Shown: piece after piece, positions 5,177 to 15,043 of the stretch | How the letters are laid out: every line of letters starts with the position of its first letter | How positions within the stretch are numbered: position 1 is the first letter of the stretch | Virus record (IMG/VR): IMGVR_UViG_3300030101_002616 | Coordinates: 1 to 64,000 of that record | DNA: 64,000 bases | Origin: a virus | Strand: one strand, 5' to 3' | Notes under the pieces: model-generated | Told to the model about the DNA's origin: nothing | Database searches by the model: none | Seen by the model: only the letters and a program-made list of their open reading frames with translations | Translations under genes and position numbers: made by a program

Positions 5177-7113
5177 CTCCAGCAGCTAGCAGGTACCTAA
5201 AAAACGGTTATTATACAGATGCACTACCTGGCACTAAGCCTTACTTTGAATATTGGGACGAAGAAAGACAGCGATGTCTGTATGGATATACACACAATGG
5301 TATAACTATTACAGGCAATCACTATTTTTATCTAAATTATTGTCCTATCGACAGATCTGTTGATGAAGAACTACCAGATGGTACAGTTATAGCGCGAAGA
5401 GAGCGTACATTCCCAGCATTTTACGACGGAGATTGGAAATATTTTACATCAGTAGACAGATGTAGGAAAGAAAACAAGCATATGACAGTGTTAAAAGCGC
5501 GTCGTAAAGGATTTTCTTACAAAGCTGCTGCTATGTTGGTACGTAACTACTTTCATGTGCGTAATAGTAAGAACTATGTCTTTGCAGGGCAGAAAGAATA
5601 CTTGATTGGGGATGGTTTACTGTCCAAGGCTTGGGATATTATGTCATTTGTAGATGACAATACAGCATGGACACAACCAAGACTGCGAGACAGAGAGATG
5701 CATAAGCAATCTGGGTACAAGAAAAATGTAAATGGTGCACTTGTAGAGATGGGTATGAAGTCACAGATCATAGGTGTATCATTAAAAGATGATCCAGACA
5801 AAGTACGTGGTAAAGCAGGTGAACTTATCTTTTTTGAAGAAGCAGGATCATTCCCAGGACTACTAAAAGCTTGGGAAGTAGCTATGCCAACTATGCGTCA
5901 AGGTAGTAAGACACTAGGTACTATGATTGCTTTTGGTACAGGTGGTACACAGGGTGTAGACTTTGCAGGTATGGAAGAACTATTTTACAATCCAGAGTCA
6001 TATGACTGCTTATCTTTTGCAAACGAATGGGATGATGGTGCTATGGGTACAGAGTGTGGATACTTTGTACCAATCTTTGAGAACTTAGAAGGATTTATAG
6101 ATGATGATGGTAACTCTAAGATAGAAGAAGCTACAGATTTTGAACAAGGTAATAGAAACAAAAAGAAAGGCACTAATGATCCAAAAGCATACGATCAGTA
6201 TATAGCTGAACACCCACTATGTCCTAGTGAAGCTACATTACAAGTATCATCAAATTTATTTGATATATCATCACTACAAGAACAATACAATAAAGTAAAA
6301 GCTAACAAGCTACATGCTATAGGTACAGCTGGTAGATTGTATTATAGTAAAGATAATAAGATAAAGTTTGAGCCTGATGGTGATGCTAGGCCAATCCTTC
6401 GATTTCCACATCGTAAAGAAGATAATCTGGTAGGAGCCATTGTTCTCTACGAAGGTCCTTATAGGAACCAGGAGGGACAAACTCCGCATAACCTATATGT
6501 AGTGTGCCATGACCCGTATGGACAAAACCAATCAGCAGACTCCAGCTCTCTTGGTGCTGCGTATGTGATAAAGAGAATAAATAATATATCAAAGCCTGAT
6601 GATTTAATTGTTGCTAGCTATGTAGGTAGGCCACACACGCAGGACGAATATAATAAAAATTTATTTATGCTAGCAGATTATTACAATGCAAAGATTGGCT
6701 TTGAGAATGATCGTGGTGCTGTAATACAATACGCTAGGCAACATAGAAAGTTGCACAGATTACAAGAAGAGTTTGAGATGTTAGATAAAAAAGAATTGAG
6801 ATCTAGAAATGTCAAACGTAACTTTGGTATGCATACTACAGAAGCTAGGAAAAGACAAGGTGAGTTATACATAAGAGACTGGTTGAATGCTGTAAGGTCT
6901 GATGATGGTGACACTATAACTCTTAACTTACACAAGATATATGATTTAGCTTTACTACAAGAGCTTATAAAGTTTAACCACAGAGGTAACTTTGACCGGG
7001 TGATGGCACTAATGATAGGTATGTACCACACCAGGGAACTTTACAATGCTGAAGTAAAAGAGATAATAGAAGACAATTCATCAAACGAATGGTTTGATAA
7101 GAATTACTACTAG
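5122..7113 (+). CDS. terL: terminase large subunit (663 aa)
   Basis: The DNA-packaging motor ATPase/nuclease. A variant Walker A lies around residues 125-134 (KARRKGFSYK), Walker B with the catalytic Glu around 234-241 (ELIFFEEA), and a coupling motif near 269-275 (IAFGTGG). The nuclease half shows an acidic strand VVCHDPYG and later ENDRGAV. Length and motifs fit crAss-like TerL. It binds the portal vertex, pumps DNA into the prohead using ATP and cuts the concatemer. It overlaps the upstream acidic gene and is followed 77 bases later by the portal gene, the usual order. The start is not certain because of the 55-base overlap, but the next internal Met would remove conserved-looking sequence. 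Confidence 0.9.
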   Translation: MSGVTEHKSKVFKGTKGLAPAASRYLKNGYYTDALPGTKPYFEYWDEERQRCLYGYTHNGITITGNHYFYLNYCPIDRSVDEELPDGTVIARRERTFPAFYDGDWKYFTSVDRCRKENKHMTVLKARRKGFSYKAAAMLVRNYFHVRNSKNYVFAGQKEYLIGDGLLSKAWDIMSFVDDNTAWTQPRLRDREMHKQSGYKKNVNGALVEMGMKSQIIGVSLKDDPDKVRGKAGELIFFEEAGSFPGLLKAWEVAMPTMRQGSKTLGTMIAFGTGGTQGVDFAGMEELFYNPESYDCLSFANEWDDGAMGTECGYFVPIFENLEGFIDDDGNSKIEEATDFEQGNRNKKKGTNDPKAYDQYIAEHPLCPSEATLQVSSNLFDISSLQEQYNKVKANKLHAIGTAGRLYYSKDNKIKFEPDGDARPILRFPHRKEDNLVGAIVLYEGPYRNQEGQTPHNLYVVCHDPYGQNQSADSSSLGAAYVIKRINNISKPDDLIVASYVGRPHTQDEYNKNLFMLADYYNAKIGFENDRGAVIQYARQHRKLHRLQEEFEMLDKKELRSRNVKRNFGMHTTEARKRQGELYIRDWLNAVRSDDGDTITLNLHKIYDLALLQELIKFNHRGNFDRVMALMIGMYHTRELYNAEVKEIIEDNSSNEWFDKNYY

Positions 7114-7190
7114 TGTTATATTTATAATAGTATATATAAAAGATGTATACAGAGTAGAACAAGGTATTAATTTAATTAATTTTGCAAGAT

Positions 7191-9446
7191 ATGTATCTAG
7201 GGGGAGACAAAATACCGCAGCAAAAGCTGCCTTTATCAAAGAAAAATAAAAAGTGGAGAGAAAGTTGTGTAGAAGCCTACATAGAGCTATCTCAATATGG
7301 GGTCAACGAAAGAAAGGATGATCTCAAACGCTTGTATGACTATTACAACGGTGTAATTTATGAGGATGACTATCGTTACGTTACACAACCCTACGGCAAG
7401 TCCCGTACAAATTTCCCCTCTAAAATGCGTAACTATCCTATTATCAAACCTATTATTGATCTTCTCTTGGGTGAAAAGTCTAAACGACCTCTGAATTACA
7501 CCGTTACCGTACAGAATGGAGATGCAGTAAGCCAGAAAGAAAGTGCAAAACAACAAGCCATATATCAGAACTTACAGCAAAGATTTATAAAAACTTTAGC
7601 ACAAAGCAACCCAGACATACTGCAAAATCTAGAATCTCCAGACGATATTCCTATGCCTAAAGAAATAGCTGATCAGTTTGAAAACAGTTATGTAGATAAC
7701 AGAGCTATCAAAGGACAACATGCTATAACATACATTATGCAATCACAAGAAGTGTATGATAAGTTACAAAAAGCATGGTTTCACTTCTTAGTATCTGGTG
7801 AGGTATATACTCACAGAGGTGTAAGAAACAAAGAACCTTTCTACGAAATTCTTAATCCTATTGATATTGATTATGATAAAGATCCAGACATAGAGTTTGT
7901 AGAAGATGGTGACTGGGCTTTGGTTCGCAAGTACGTACATGCATCATCAGTTATTGATTCATTCTACGAGTCATTAACAGAAGAGCAGGTACTAGAGTTA
8001 GAAGAACCAAGACAATCAGACCCTGAGTCATATTTATTATACAGACGAGCAAGAGCTGGTTCTGATCCAAATACATACAGAAACAGATTGATAGAGGTAG
8101 TTACTGTGTATTGGAAATCAAGAAAAAGAATAGGCTTCTTAGAATACATGGACCCAGAGACTGGGACTATGGAAGAGATGGAGGTTGATGAAACCTTTAG
8201 ACTACCTAAAGAGATGAAAGATATGGGTGCTAAGGTAACCTATCTATGGGTAAACGAAGTATGGGAAGGCACACGTATTGATGGTAGATTCTACATAAAT
8301 ATCAATCCTGTAGCTAACCAAAGAATATCTATTGACAATGCATCAACATGTAAATTACCTATTAATGGTAGAAAATACTCTGATATAAATTCTGACAACA
8401 TATCACTAGTATCACTTGGTATACCTTATCAGTTAAACTACAATATCTTTAAATATAGAATGGAGTTAGCAATAGCTAGAAGTAAAGATATTATCTCACA
8501 GTTTGACATCAATATGATACCTAAGAAGTGGGATATGGATAAGTTTATGTACTATGTAGAAGGTACAGGTATAGCATGGGTAGACTACAACAAAGAAGGT
8601 ATACAGCTTAATCCACAGCATCAATCAGTATTGGACATGTCAATTAAGACTATATCACAATACATCACACTATTAGAATCTATATTAAATGAATGGGAAA
8701 AAATATCTGGTGTGTCTAGGCAAAGACAAGGTACAATTGGTGCATATGAAGGTAAGGCTAGTTCACAACAAGCTATTCTACAATCGTCGCACATTACAGA
8801 AGATATATTCCGTAAGTTTGCTAGGCTAGAACAAAGAGATTTACAAGCACTACTTGACTATTCTAAAGAAGCATGGCTTACTGGTAAACAAGGTATGTTT
8901 GTAATGCCTGACGGTACTACAGACTTTTTAGATCTTGATACATTGCAGCATATGGAATCTAACTACGGTATATTTGTATCTGATGCTGGTAAAGATCAAC
9001 AACGATTAGATCAGATCAAAGGCTTAGCACAAGCTATGATACAGAATGGTACTAAGGCATCTATGGTAGCTGAGATGTTTGAATCAGAAAACTTTAGTCA
9101 GATAAAAGGTAAACTTAAAGCAGCAGAGAAGGCTGCAGAAGAATTAGAGCAAGCACAACAACAAGCACAGCAACAACAGGCTCAACAGCAAATGCAAATA
9201 CAACAACAAGAGATGGAAAGAGCTTCTATTGATAAAGAGAAGGATAGACAGTTAGACATTGAAGTAGCGTTGATAAATGCAGAGGCTAGAAAGAATCCAG
9301 AGCTAGACAGCTTTAACATGCAGAAGTTGATGCAAGACTTTGAAAATAAACAACGAGAGTTAGATATTAGAGAAAGAGAGCTTGGTGCTAAAATAAATAA
9401 CGACAGCGAAAAAAATCAGATAGCAAGAGAGGGTGATGCTGAATAA
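7191..9446 (+). CDS. portal protein (751 aa)
   Basis: I start at ATG 7191 (MYLGGDKIPQQKLPLSKKNK) rather than the in-frame TTG three codons earlier. The N-terminal part (KRLYDYYNGVIYEDDYRYV, then NYPIIKPIIDLLLGEKSKRP) is characteristic of portals that form the dodecameric DNA channel at one capsid vertex. The C-terminal barrel is rich in Gln (about residues 650-690) with a long coiled coil after it. The size is as expected for crAss-like portals. Gene order terminase-portal-scaffold-capsid supports the call. Its end overlaps the next gene by 11 bases. Confidence 0.9.
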   Translation: MYLGGDKIPQQKLPLSKKNKKWRESCVEAYIELSQYGVNERKDDLKRLYDYYNGVIYEDDYRYVTQPYGKSRTNFPSKMRNYPIIKPIIDLLLGEKSKRPLNYTVTVQNGDAVSQKESAKQQAIYQNLQQRFIKTLAQSNPDILQNLESPDDIPMPKEIADQFENSYVDNRAIKGQHAITYIMQSQEVYDKLQKAWFHFLVSGEVYTHRGVRNKEPFYEILNPIDIDYDKDPDIEFVEDGDWALVRKYVHASSVIDSFYESLTEEQVLELEEPRQSDPESYLLYRRARAGSDPNTYRNRLIEVVTVYWKSRKRIGFLEYMDPETGTMEEMEVDETFRLPKEMKDMGAKVTYLWVNEVWEGTRIDGRFYININPVANQRISIDNASTCKLPINGRKYSDINSDNISLVSLGIPYQLNYNIFKYRMELAIARSKDIISQFDINMIPKKWDMDKFMYYVEGTGIAWVDYNKEGIQLNPQHQSVLDMSIKTISQYITLLESILNEWEKISGVSRQRQGTIGAYEGKASSQQAILQSSHITEDIFRKFARLEQRDLQALLDYSKEAWLTGKQGMFVMPDGTTDFLDLDTLQHMESNYGIFVSDAGKDQQRLDQIKGLAQAMIQNGTKASMVAEMFESENFSQIKGKLKAAEKAAEELEQAQQQAQQQQAQQQMQIQQQEMERASIDKEKDRQLDIEVALINAEARKNPELDSFNMQKLMQDFENKQRELDIRERELGAKINNDSEKNQIAREGDAE

Positions 9447-10155
9447 TCAAATGCGTAGAGAAATATTGGACACGGCTAGGTCTACTGGATTTGAAGGTAG
9501 CATACTAGACTTGTATCAAATGGCTAACCAAGGCGCTAATGTACCAGCAATGTTACAAGCAGAAGTACAAGCTAAGCAAGAGAATATGCTAGTTGCACAA
9601 ACTCCACAAGAACAACAAGTAGGTTTACGTGAGCAACAAGCTATGGGTAATACAGATGCTAGCATGGTTTTTCCAGACGTGCCAGCTAATACATCATTTA
9701 ATACTGAAGGTATGCAAGTGCCTATCAATATTACAAAGGTAGATGACCAAGGACATTTAGTACAATCGTATCAGAATGTACCACCAGGTATTAAAGACTT
9801 ACCTACAGGACCAAAGCGTGGTACAGTTATAGAGACACCAGCTTACAAGAAAGGTGGGTATAGATCTAAGTATGGCAAAGATCCAGTAACAGGTACAGGT
9901 AAAAAGCCAAAAGGTAGTGGTAGAAGATTATACACAGACGAGAATCCAAAGGATACTGTAGGTATTAAGTTTTCCACTCCAGCTGATGCTAGAGCCACTG
10001 TAGCTAAAGTCAAAAGAGTTAATAAACCTTTTGCTAGAAAGATACAAATACTTACTGTAGGCGAACAAAGAGCCAAAGTAATGGGTAAAAGTCAAGTATC
10101 AAGCATATTTACCAGGGGTAAAGAAGCACTAAGACGAGGTAGAAAAAAGACATAA
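9436..10155 (+). CDS. basic hypothetical virion-region protein (239 aa)
   Basis: Starts MLNNQMRREILDTARSTG. The first 100 residues are Gln-rich and helical; the C-terminal 100 are strongly basic and carry a conserved-looking block (GSGRRLYTDENPKDTVGIKF, then ARKIQILTVGEQRAKVM) that I have seen in small viral proteins of unknown function, including in eukaryotic large DNA viruses. A role in head assembly or DNA contact is inferred from its place between portal and scaffold and from its basic charge. Confidence 0.65.
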   Translation: MLNNQMRREILDTARSTGFEGSILDLYQMANQGANVPAMLQAEVQAKQENMLVAQTPQEQQVGLREQQAMGNTDASMVFPDVPANTSFNTEGMQVPINITKVDDQGHLVQSYQNVPPGIKDLPTGPKRGTVIETPAYKKGGYRSKYGKDPVTGTGKKPKGSGRRLYTDENPKDTVGIKFSTPADARATVAKVKRVNKPFARKIQILTVGEQRAKVMGKSQVSSIFTRGKEALRRGRKKT

Positions 10156-10185
10156 GTGATATATAATAAAGACATATCCAAAAAC

Positions 10186-10213
10186 ATATGCGTATGTAGT
10201 AATACATGCATAT
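10186..10213. repeat. bulged inverted repeat upstream of the scaffold gene
   Basis: ATATGC (10186-10191) and ATGTA (10194-10198) pair with TACAT (10203-10207) and GCATAT (10208-10213) around a GTAA loop, leaving a 2-base bulge: 11 base pairs in all. There is no U-run directly after it. A TATTTTTG box that fits TAnnTTTG follows at 10219-10226 but without a -33 TTG. It may be an operator, an RNA processing hairpin or a weak terminator. Confidence 0.4.
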
Positions 10214-10247
10214 TTAACTATTTTTGTAAAAAATTAATATATAGATT

Positions 10248-11381
10248 ATGATAGAACCAGGAGAAGAAGAAGGCATCGGTTTGGATGACATTTCATTTGA
10301 CGATGTGATAGGCGGCGGATCAGAAAGCTCAGAGGTAGCAGAAGATCTTGCAATAGAAAAACCAAATGCAGAAGCTGAAGAGCTTGATGCGGATGCGGAA
10401 GAATTAGAAGAGTCTGAGGACGTAGAAGAAGTTGAAGAAGAAGAAGAGGAGTATGATGATGAGGAAGATGAAGACTACGAGGAAGACGAAGAGTATGAAG
10501 ATGATGATGAAGAAGATGATGACAGAGAACCTGTTGCTTCTACAGTAGTTTCTTCAATACTAGACAAGTTAGGCTTTGAGACTGAAGATGAGTATGATGA
10601 CACTGAAGAAGGTCTCTTAGCAATGACACAAGATGTTGGACAACAGATAGCGGAAGATCAACTAAATAATTTATTTGAGAACTTCCCATTAGTACAAAGA
10701 CATCTAGAATACGTTCTTAATGGTGGTGAGTCTAGAGATTTTATGCAAGCATATGATCCACAGTTAGACTACAACCAGGTAAGTTTTGAAGAAGATGACA
10801 CAAGAAGTCAAAAAGCTATTTTATCTGATTACTTTGCAACAAAGGGACATGATCAGAACTTTATAAATGAGCTACTGACTGACTATGAAGATACTGGTAA
10901 ATTATACCAGAAAGCTGAAGCTGCTAGATCAGCTCTAGGTAAGATGCAAGACCAATCCAGAAGTCAACTGGTTGAACAGCAGAAACAACAAAGAGCCGAG
11001 CAAGAAGAACAGCAAGAAGAGTTTTGGAATGGTGTGTATGAAACCATCGACAGTACTGATGATTTTGCAGGTATTTCTATTCCAAATAGAGAGAAGTCAA
11101 AGTTTTTTGACTATATCTCAAATCCTGTGACTAGAGATGGTCGCACACAACGAGATCTGGATCACTCTGAAGCAGAGATGGAAACCAAGCTCGCTATTGA
11201 TTATTTAATGTTCAAAGGTTTTGATTTATCAAAATTGGTAGAAACAAAAGCTAGAACATCAAATGCTAAGTCATTGCGAGATAGAATATCCAGAAATGAA
11301 GAAAGAGTTAAAAGCGCACGAGGACGTCAAAGACGTAAGAGTAAGCAAGTAGACTTAGATGATTTGGATCTTAATATATAA
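10248..11381 (+). CDS. acidic scaffolding protein (377 aa)
   Basis: Residues 30-100 are almost entirely Asp and Glu with Tyr, followed by helical segments (SQLVEQQKQQRAEQEEQQEE) and a basic C-terminal end (RISRNEERVKSARGRQRRK). This charge layout and helix content, between portal and capsid genes, is what scaffolding proteins look like: they guide capsid subunits inside the prohead and leave before DNA entry. The basic tail would be the capsid-binding end. No protease domain is seen. The long acidic run is extreme even for scaffolds. Confidence 0.75.
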   Translation: MIEPGEEEGIGLDDISFDDVIGGGSESSEVAEDLAIEKPNAEAEELDADAEELEESEDVEEVEEEEEEYDDEEDEDYEEDEEYEDDDEEDDDREPVASTVVSSILDKLGFETEDEYDDTEEGLLAMTQDVGQQIAEDQLNNLFENFPLVQRHLEYVLNGGESRDFMQAYDPQLDYNQVSFEEDDTRSQKAILSDYFATKGHDQNFINELLTDYEDTGKLYQKAEAARSALGKMQDQSRSQLVEQQKQQRAEQEEQQEEFWNGVYETIDSTDDFAGISIPNREKSKFFDYISNPVTRDGRTQRDLDHSEAEMETKLAIDYLMFKGFDLSKLVETKARTSNAKSLRDRISRNEERVKSARGRQRRKSKQVDLDDLDLNI

Positions 11382-11427
11382 ATGGCAATTTTAAAATGCA
11401 ACTTAACTTTATAAAAATTAGATAATT

Positions 11428-12882
11428 ATGCCAGGACAAATGACCGGGACGAACATTAGCGTACAAAAGACGTTTTATAATGATTCGCAAATGACAGACA
11501 TGAACAGTCTAGCTAACGCGTTATTGTCTAAGCCAACTGAACTATCTCCGATTATTACGCACCTAGCGGGTAAAGATGATAAACGATTCCCACTATCTTT
11601 CTTAACAGAAGGAGCCGGTAACGTTCAATCAATTGACCGTTTAGAGTACGAATATCGTGTAGCTACTCATAAATTGAGAACTCGTCCAGTGGCTGTGACA
11701 AACGCCGGAGCAAACTTAGGAATTGGAGGATCAACCTTTACGTTGATATTTCCAGACAAACGATTCGTATTTCCATACGTGTTAGTAAACAACAAAGGTG
11801 AACTAGCTCGTATCATGAAAGAACCACAACCTTATGTTGGTGGATCTGGATGGGAATACACATTACAATTAGTTAACCCAGCAGCTGCTACTCAACTTAC
11901 TTCAGGTTTTACAGCAGGTGATCTTTGGGCTCAACTATATGCACCAGTAGGAGTTGACTTCTCAAGAGGTAACGCTTCTAACTGGCAAGCACCAGGTAAA
12001 GTTCGTAACAAAATTACTACAGTACGTAAATCTTATCACATGTCAGGACATGCTAAAGATTATGTAGCTGAGTTTTCTTTACCAACTAAAGGTGGTGGTA
12101 GCACTAACCTTTGGATGGATTATGAAGAGTACAACCACATGCTTGACTTTAAAGAAGAGTGTGAAATGTACTACTGGTACGGACAAAAAACTTATGATGC
12201 AAACGGTAACACGTTTATGAAAGATGAGAATGGACAGCCTGTAATTGTAGGCCCAGGTTTATTTGAGCAAATCGTAAACACTGACACTTACTCAAAAATG
12301 ACTGAGACTAAGTTGAAAAACATCATAGGTGATTTATTTTACCAAATGACAGATGCTAATCAGAAGCAAGTAACATTATTTACTGGTACTGGTGGAGCAA
12401 GAGAGTTTGATGAAGCTCTTAAGTCGCACTTTTCTGGAGCTGTTAACAGCTTTAAGACAGGTGGTGAAAACAGATTTATCACGGGTAGCGGACGTAACTT
12501 AGGATTAACTGGTTACTTCACTACTTATGAGCATGTAGACGGACACGTAATCAATGTGGTTAAGATTCCATTATTTGATCATGGTCCAGTTGCACAAGCT
12601 CGTGAGAAGCACCCAGAAACTGGTTACTCATTAGAGTCTTACCGTATGGTATTTGTTGACCAGTCTAACTACGACGGACAAGCTAATCTTTCAATGATCT
12701 CTAAGAAAGGTCGTGAGATGATGCGTTGGTGCGTTGCTGGTTCTGTAGTTCCAAGAGGATTTGCAGCTACAGATACTAGAGCATCAGACGTTGATGGTGC
12801 AAGTGTACACATGTTGAAGACAGCGGGTATCTGCTTACGTAGATTTGATACTTCGTTGGATATTCAATGTGTAGCTTCCTAA
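11428..12882 (+). CDS. major capsid protein (484 aa)
   Basis: A HK97-fold capsid protein is expected here and the sequence fits crAss-like capsids in length and layout: an N-terminal arm (MPGQMTGTNISVQKTFYNDS), an E-loop-like part with basic turns (YRVATHKLRTRPVAVTNAG) and a C-terminal P-domain ending LRRFDTSLDIQCVAS. Codon use differs from neighbours: many CGT and AAC codons instead of AGA and AAT, as in highly expressed genes. A strong terminator follows. It is made in the cytoplasm and assembles around the scaffold; GroES upstream may serve its folding. Confidence 0.85.
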   Translation: MPGQMTGTNISVQKTFYNDSQMTDMNSLANALLSKPTELSPIITHLAGKDDKRFPLSFLTEGAGNVQSIDRLEYEYRVATHKLRTRPVAVTNAGANLGIGGSTFTLIFPDKRFVFPYVLVNNKGELARIMKEPQPYVGGSGWEYTLQLVNPAAATQLTSGFTAGDLWAQLYAPVGVDFSRGNASNWQAPGKVRNKITTVRKSYHMSGHAKDYVAEFSLPTKGGGSTNLWMDYEEYNHMLDFKEECEMYYWYGQKTYDANGNTFMKDENGQPVIVGPGLFEQIVNTDTYSKMTETKLKNIIGDLFYQMTDANQKQVTLFTGTGGAREFDEALKSHFSGAVNSFKTGGENRFITGSGRNLGLTGYFTTYEHVDGHVINVVKIPLFDHGPVAQAREKHPETGYSLESYRMVFVDQSNYDGQANLSMISKKGREMMRWCVAGSVVPRGFAATDTRASDVDGASVHMLKTAGICLRRFDTSLDIQCVAS

Positions 12883-12942
12883 TTTAGGGAGTTAAAAGAG
12901 GCGTGCATTCGCAAGTCTATATATTGGTTTTTGGTTGAAGTC

Positions 12943-12975
12943 GTGGGGGCTTAGTGCCCCCGCTTCTTCTATTTT
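12943..12975 (+). terminator. rho-independent terminator after the capsid gene
   Basis: GTGGGGGC and GCCCCCGC form an 8-bp GC-rich stem (one G-U pair) around TTAGT, followed by TTCTTCTATTTT. It is the strongest hairpin in the head module and would give the capsid gene a separate short transcript. Confidence 0.85.
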
Positions 12976-13033
12976 AAGATATTGGGGAGTTATTCTTTGC
13001 ATCCACTAATTAAAACTTTAAAAGAACTGTATT

Positions 13034-13843
13034 ATGAGCAAAAAAGTGTATTTAAGGGCTAAGCAGATTAATAATCACTTACCCAAGGAAATTAACGCTA
13101 GCGCTATTAGAAAACTAAGTAGCGTATTTGTAAACCGACAACCACTAAAACCTTTTGATCCACAAGATGAAAAGAAGTATTTAGAAGGCATGTTAGATGT
13201 AGATCCCGCTCACATGGAGTGGCCTAAGCACACTAAGAAATTTTGGGCTGAGTTTACTGTCCCAGTAGGTTTTGAAGGTGTAGAACTAGAAGTAGGTAAA
13301 ACTGAAGACGGTAAACCTATTGATATTAATGATTTCATCAAATATCATTTTGCATTGAAACATCCACACGTAGCACTAACTGAAGAAGAAATGAACGCAA
13401 GTTCACAAAAAAGATTCTTTATTCAAGATTTAGCTAAGAAGGATATTTTACGTAACAATGATATTCAAGTCAAGAAAGATGCTGACAAAGCATTTATCAA
13501 GGTAACTACTGATGAAAAACAAATGAGAAGAGTGTATAGATTATTGGGTAATACTAATCCAGATGTATTAACTAGAGAACAAGTAGAAAACTTACTCTAT
13601 GATATTAAGGAAAAATCGCCTAAGAAGTTTATCAAAGTATCTCAAGATAAACACTTAGAAATGAAGGCAGAGATTGAGACAATGGTTTCAGCTGGAGTAC
13701 TAAGAAAGATAGGTAACCAAGTTATCTTTATTGATGAGGTATTAGGAGAAACATTAGATGACACTGTTATACATTTGAGAGATAAAAAGAACTCAGGTAA
13801 ATTAACTACTTTAAGAGCAAAACTTAAAACACTAGCATCTTAA
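13034..13843 (+). CDS. conserved virion-region protein (269 aa)
   Basis: Starts MSKKVYLRAKQINNHLPKEI. It is basic and well structured, with a beta-rich middle (KKFWAEFTVPVGFEGVELEV) and helices near the end. I do not recognise a named family; its place directly after the capsid and before a connector protein is where crAss-like phages keep head-completion genes. A TTAAAACTTTAAAA leader sits just ahead of it, as before the 16008 gene. Its stop overlaps the next start (TAATG). Confidence 0.6.
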   Translation: MSKKVYLRAKQINNHLPKEINASAIRKLSSVFVNRQPLKPFDPQDEKKYLEGMLDVDPAHMEWPKHTKKFWAEFTVPVGFEGVELEVGKTEDGKPIDINDFIKYHFALKHPHVALTEEEMNASSQKRFFIQDLAKKDILRNNDIQVKKDADKAFIKVTTDEKQMRRVYRLLGNTNPDVLTREQVENLLYDIKEKSPKKFIKVSQDKHLEMKAEIETMVSAGVLRKIGNQVIFIDEVLGETLDDTVIHLRDKKNSGKLTTLRAKLKTLAS

Positions 13844-15006
13844 TGAATGTAACTGAAATGCATATAGCTGTACAGCAAGGAGTGGATAAGATTAATTCAC
13901 TCCAAGCTGACAGTTTGCTATCTGAAGAGATAGACATTGAATTAAACAAAAACATGTTTAGGTTTATCAACACCAAGTACGGTAGAAATAACCTATACAG
14001 AAAAGGATTTGAAGAATCACAAAAAAGAATAGATGACTTACGTACACTTGTGCGTGAGTATGAAGCTCCTGTATCATTTAAGGAGCAGTTAAAAACAAAT
14101 ATATTTGTAGACACATTTAAACTACCAAATGATTATATGTATTTGGTAAATCAAATGTCAAAGATTTGGATTAACAATTGTAGACCTATAGGCTATAACT
14201 TAGTTAATCCTCCAGCAATATCGTTCTTTACATTAGACTTAAATAATTTTGTATTGAATAATCAACTTGGAAATTCTACGGCATTTATTCAAGGTATAGA
14301 AATGGTTGCAGATATTACAGGTACAGATCCTACATCTGCTGTAATATGGAATCCATCAGCTGCACTAATAGCTTCAGGGTGGACACCAGAAAGTTATCCT
14401 GCAAATATAGAAGCAACAAAACAAGATATACTAAATAATCCAGGACCTGGGTTTGATGTATATTGGGAAGAGTATGAAACACTGAACTTTCCAGGACAGT
14501 TTATAGTTATAGTAGATACAGATCAGCATGACTGGTTTAACTTTGATTTATCTATAGGAAATGTTAGTCATGCAGTAGGTGAGCCTATAGATGGAGCTAC
14601 ACAACCAGCACAACAGGCAGGCCAGGTTATGGATACGACATACTCTGAAAGAAGAGAACCAATATCGTTCTCTGCAAGAATACAAGAGGGAAATAGATTC
14701 TCTCAACAAGATGACATATTTACGCTTTTGAGTGACCCGTTTAATACAACTAAACACACCTCTCCACTAACCACATTTAGAGGTAGGTCAATAGATATAT
14801 ACACTAGTGATATATTTATAATAGATACGTTAAAAATAACGTATATCAGAAAGCCACAAGAAATATCCTTACCTTTGGGGGTAAACTGCGAACTTCCTGA
14901 GCACACTCATCAAGAAATTGTGAGCATGACAGTCAGCAGTATATTAGAAGCTATCTCTGATCCGCGATACAAAACAGCGCTTGGGGAAGTTACAAAGAAT
15001 GAATAA
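13843..15006 (+). CDS. crAss-like ring/connector virion protein (387 aa)
   Basis: The N-terminal helices (MHIAVQQGVDKINSLQADSL, then IELNKNMFRFINTKYGRNN) and the following RIDDLRTLVREYEAPV are the signature I associate with crAss-like head-tail ring proteins, which stack between portal and tail. The middle is an insert with aromatic and Pro residues. It would form a dodecameric ring at the vertex. Start ATG overlaps the previous stop. A GCGGC-ATA-GCCGC hairpin follows the gene. Confidence 0.65.
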   Translation: MNVTEMHIAVQQGVDKINSLQADSLLSEEIDIELNKNMFRFINTKYGRNNLYRKGFEESQKRIDDLRTLVREYEAPVSFKEQLKTNIFVDTFKLPNDYMYLVNQMSKIWINNCRPIGYNLVNPPAISFFTLDLNNFVLNNQLGNSTAFIQGIEMVADITGTDPTSAVIWNPSAALIASGWTPESYPANIEATKQDILNNPGPGFDVYWEEYETLNFPGQFIVIVDTDQHDWFNFDLSIGNVSHAVGEPIDGATQPAQQAGQVMDTTYSERREPISFSARIQEGNRFSQQDDIFTLLSDPFNTTKHTSPLTTFRGRSIDIYTSDIFIIDTLKITYIRKPQEISLPLGVNCELPEHTHQEIVSMTVSSILEAISDPRYKTALGEVTKNE

Positions 15007-15015
15007 TTATTAATA

Positions 15016-15028
15016 GCGGCATAGCCGC
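15016..15028 (+). terminator. weak hairpin, possible attenuator
   Basis: GCGGC-ATA-GCCGC, followed by ATAAATTTTAG. The stem has only 5 bp but is GC-rich. It lies between the ring protein gene and the following gene. Confidence 0.4.
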
Positions 15029-15043
15029 ATAAATTTTAGAAAA

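Noticed and set aside
7177-7184. TAATTTTG box just upstream of the portal start as a promoter
   Set aside because: No -33 TTG at proper distance, and transcription would begin at the start codon itself.
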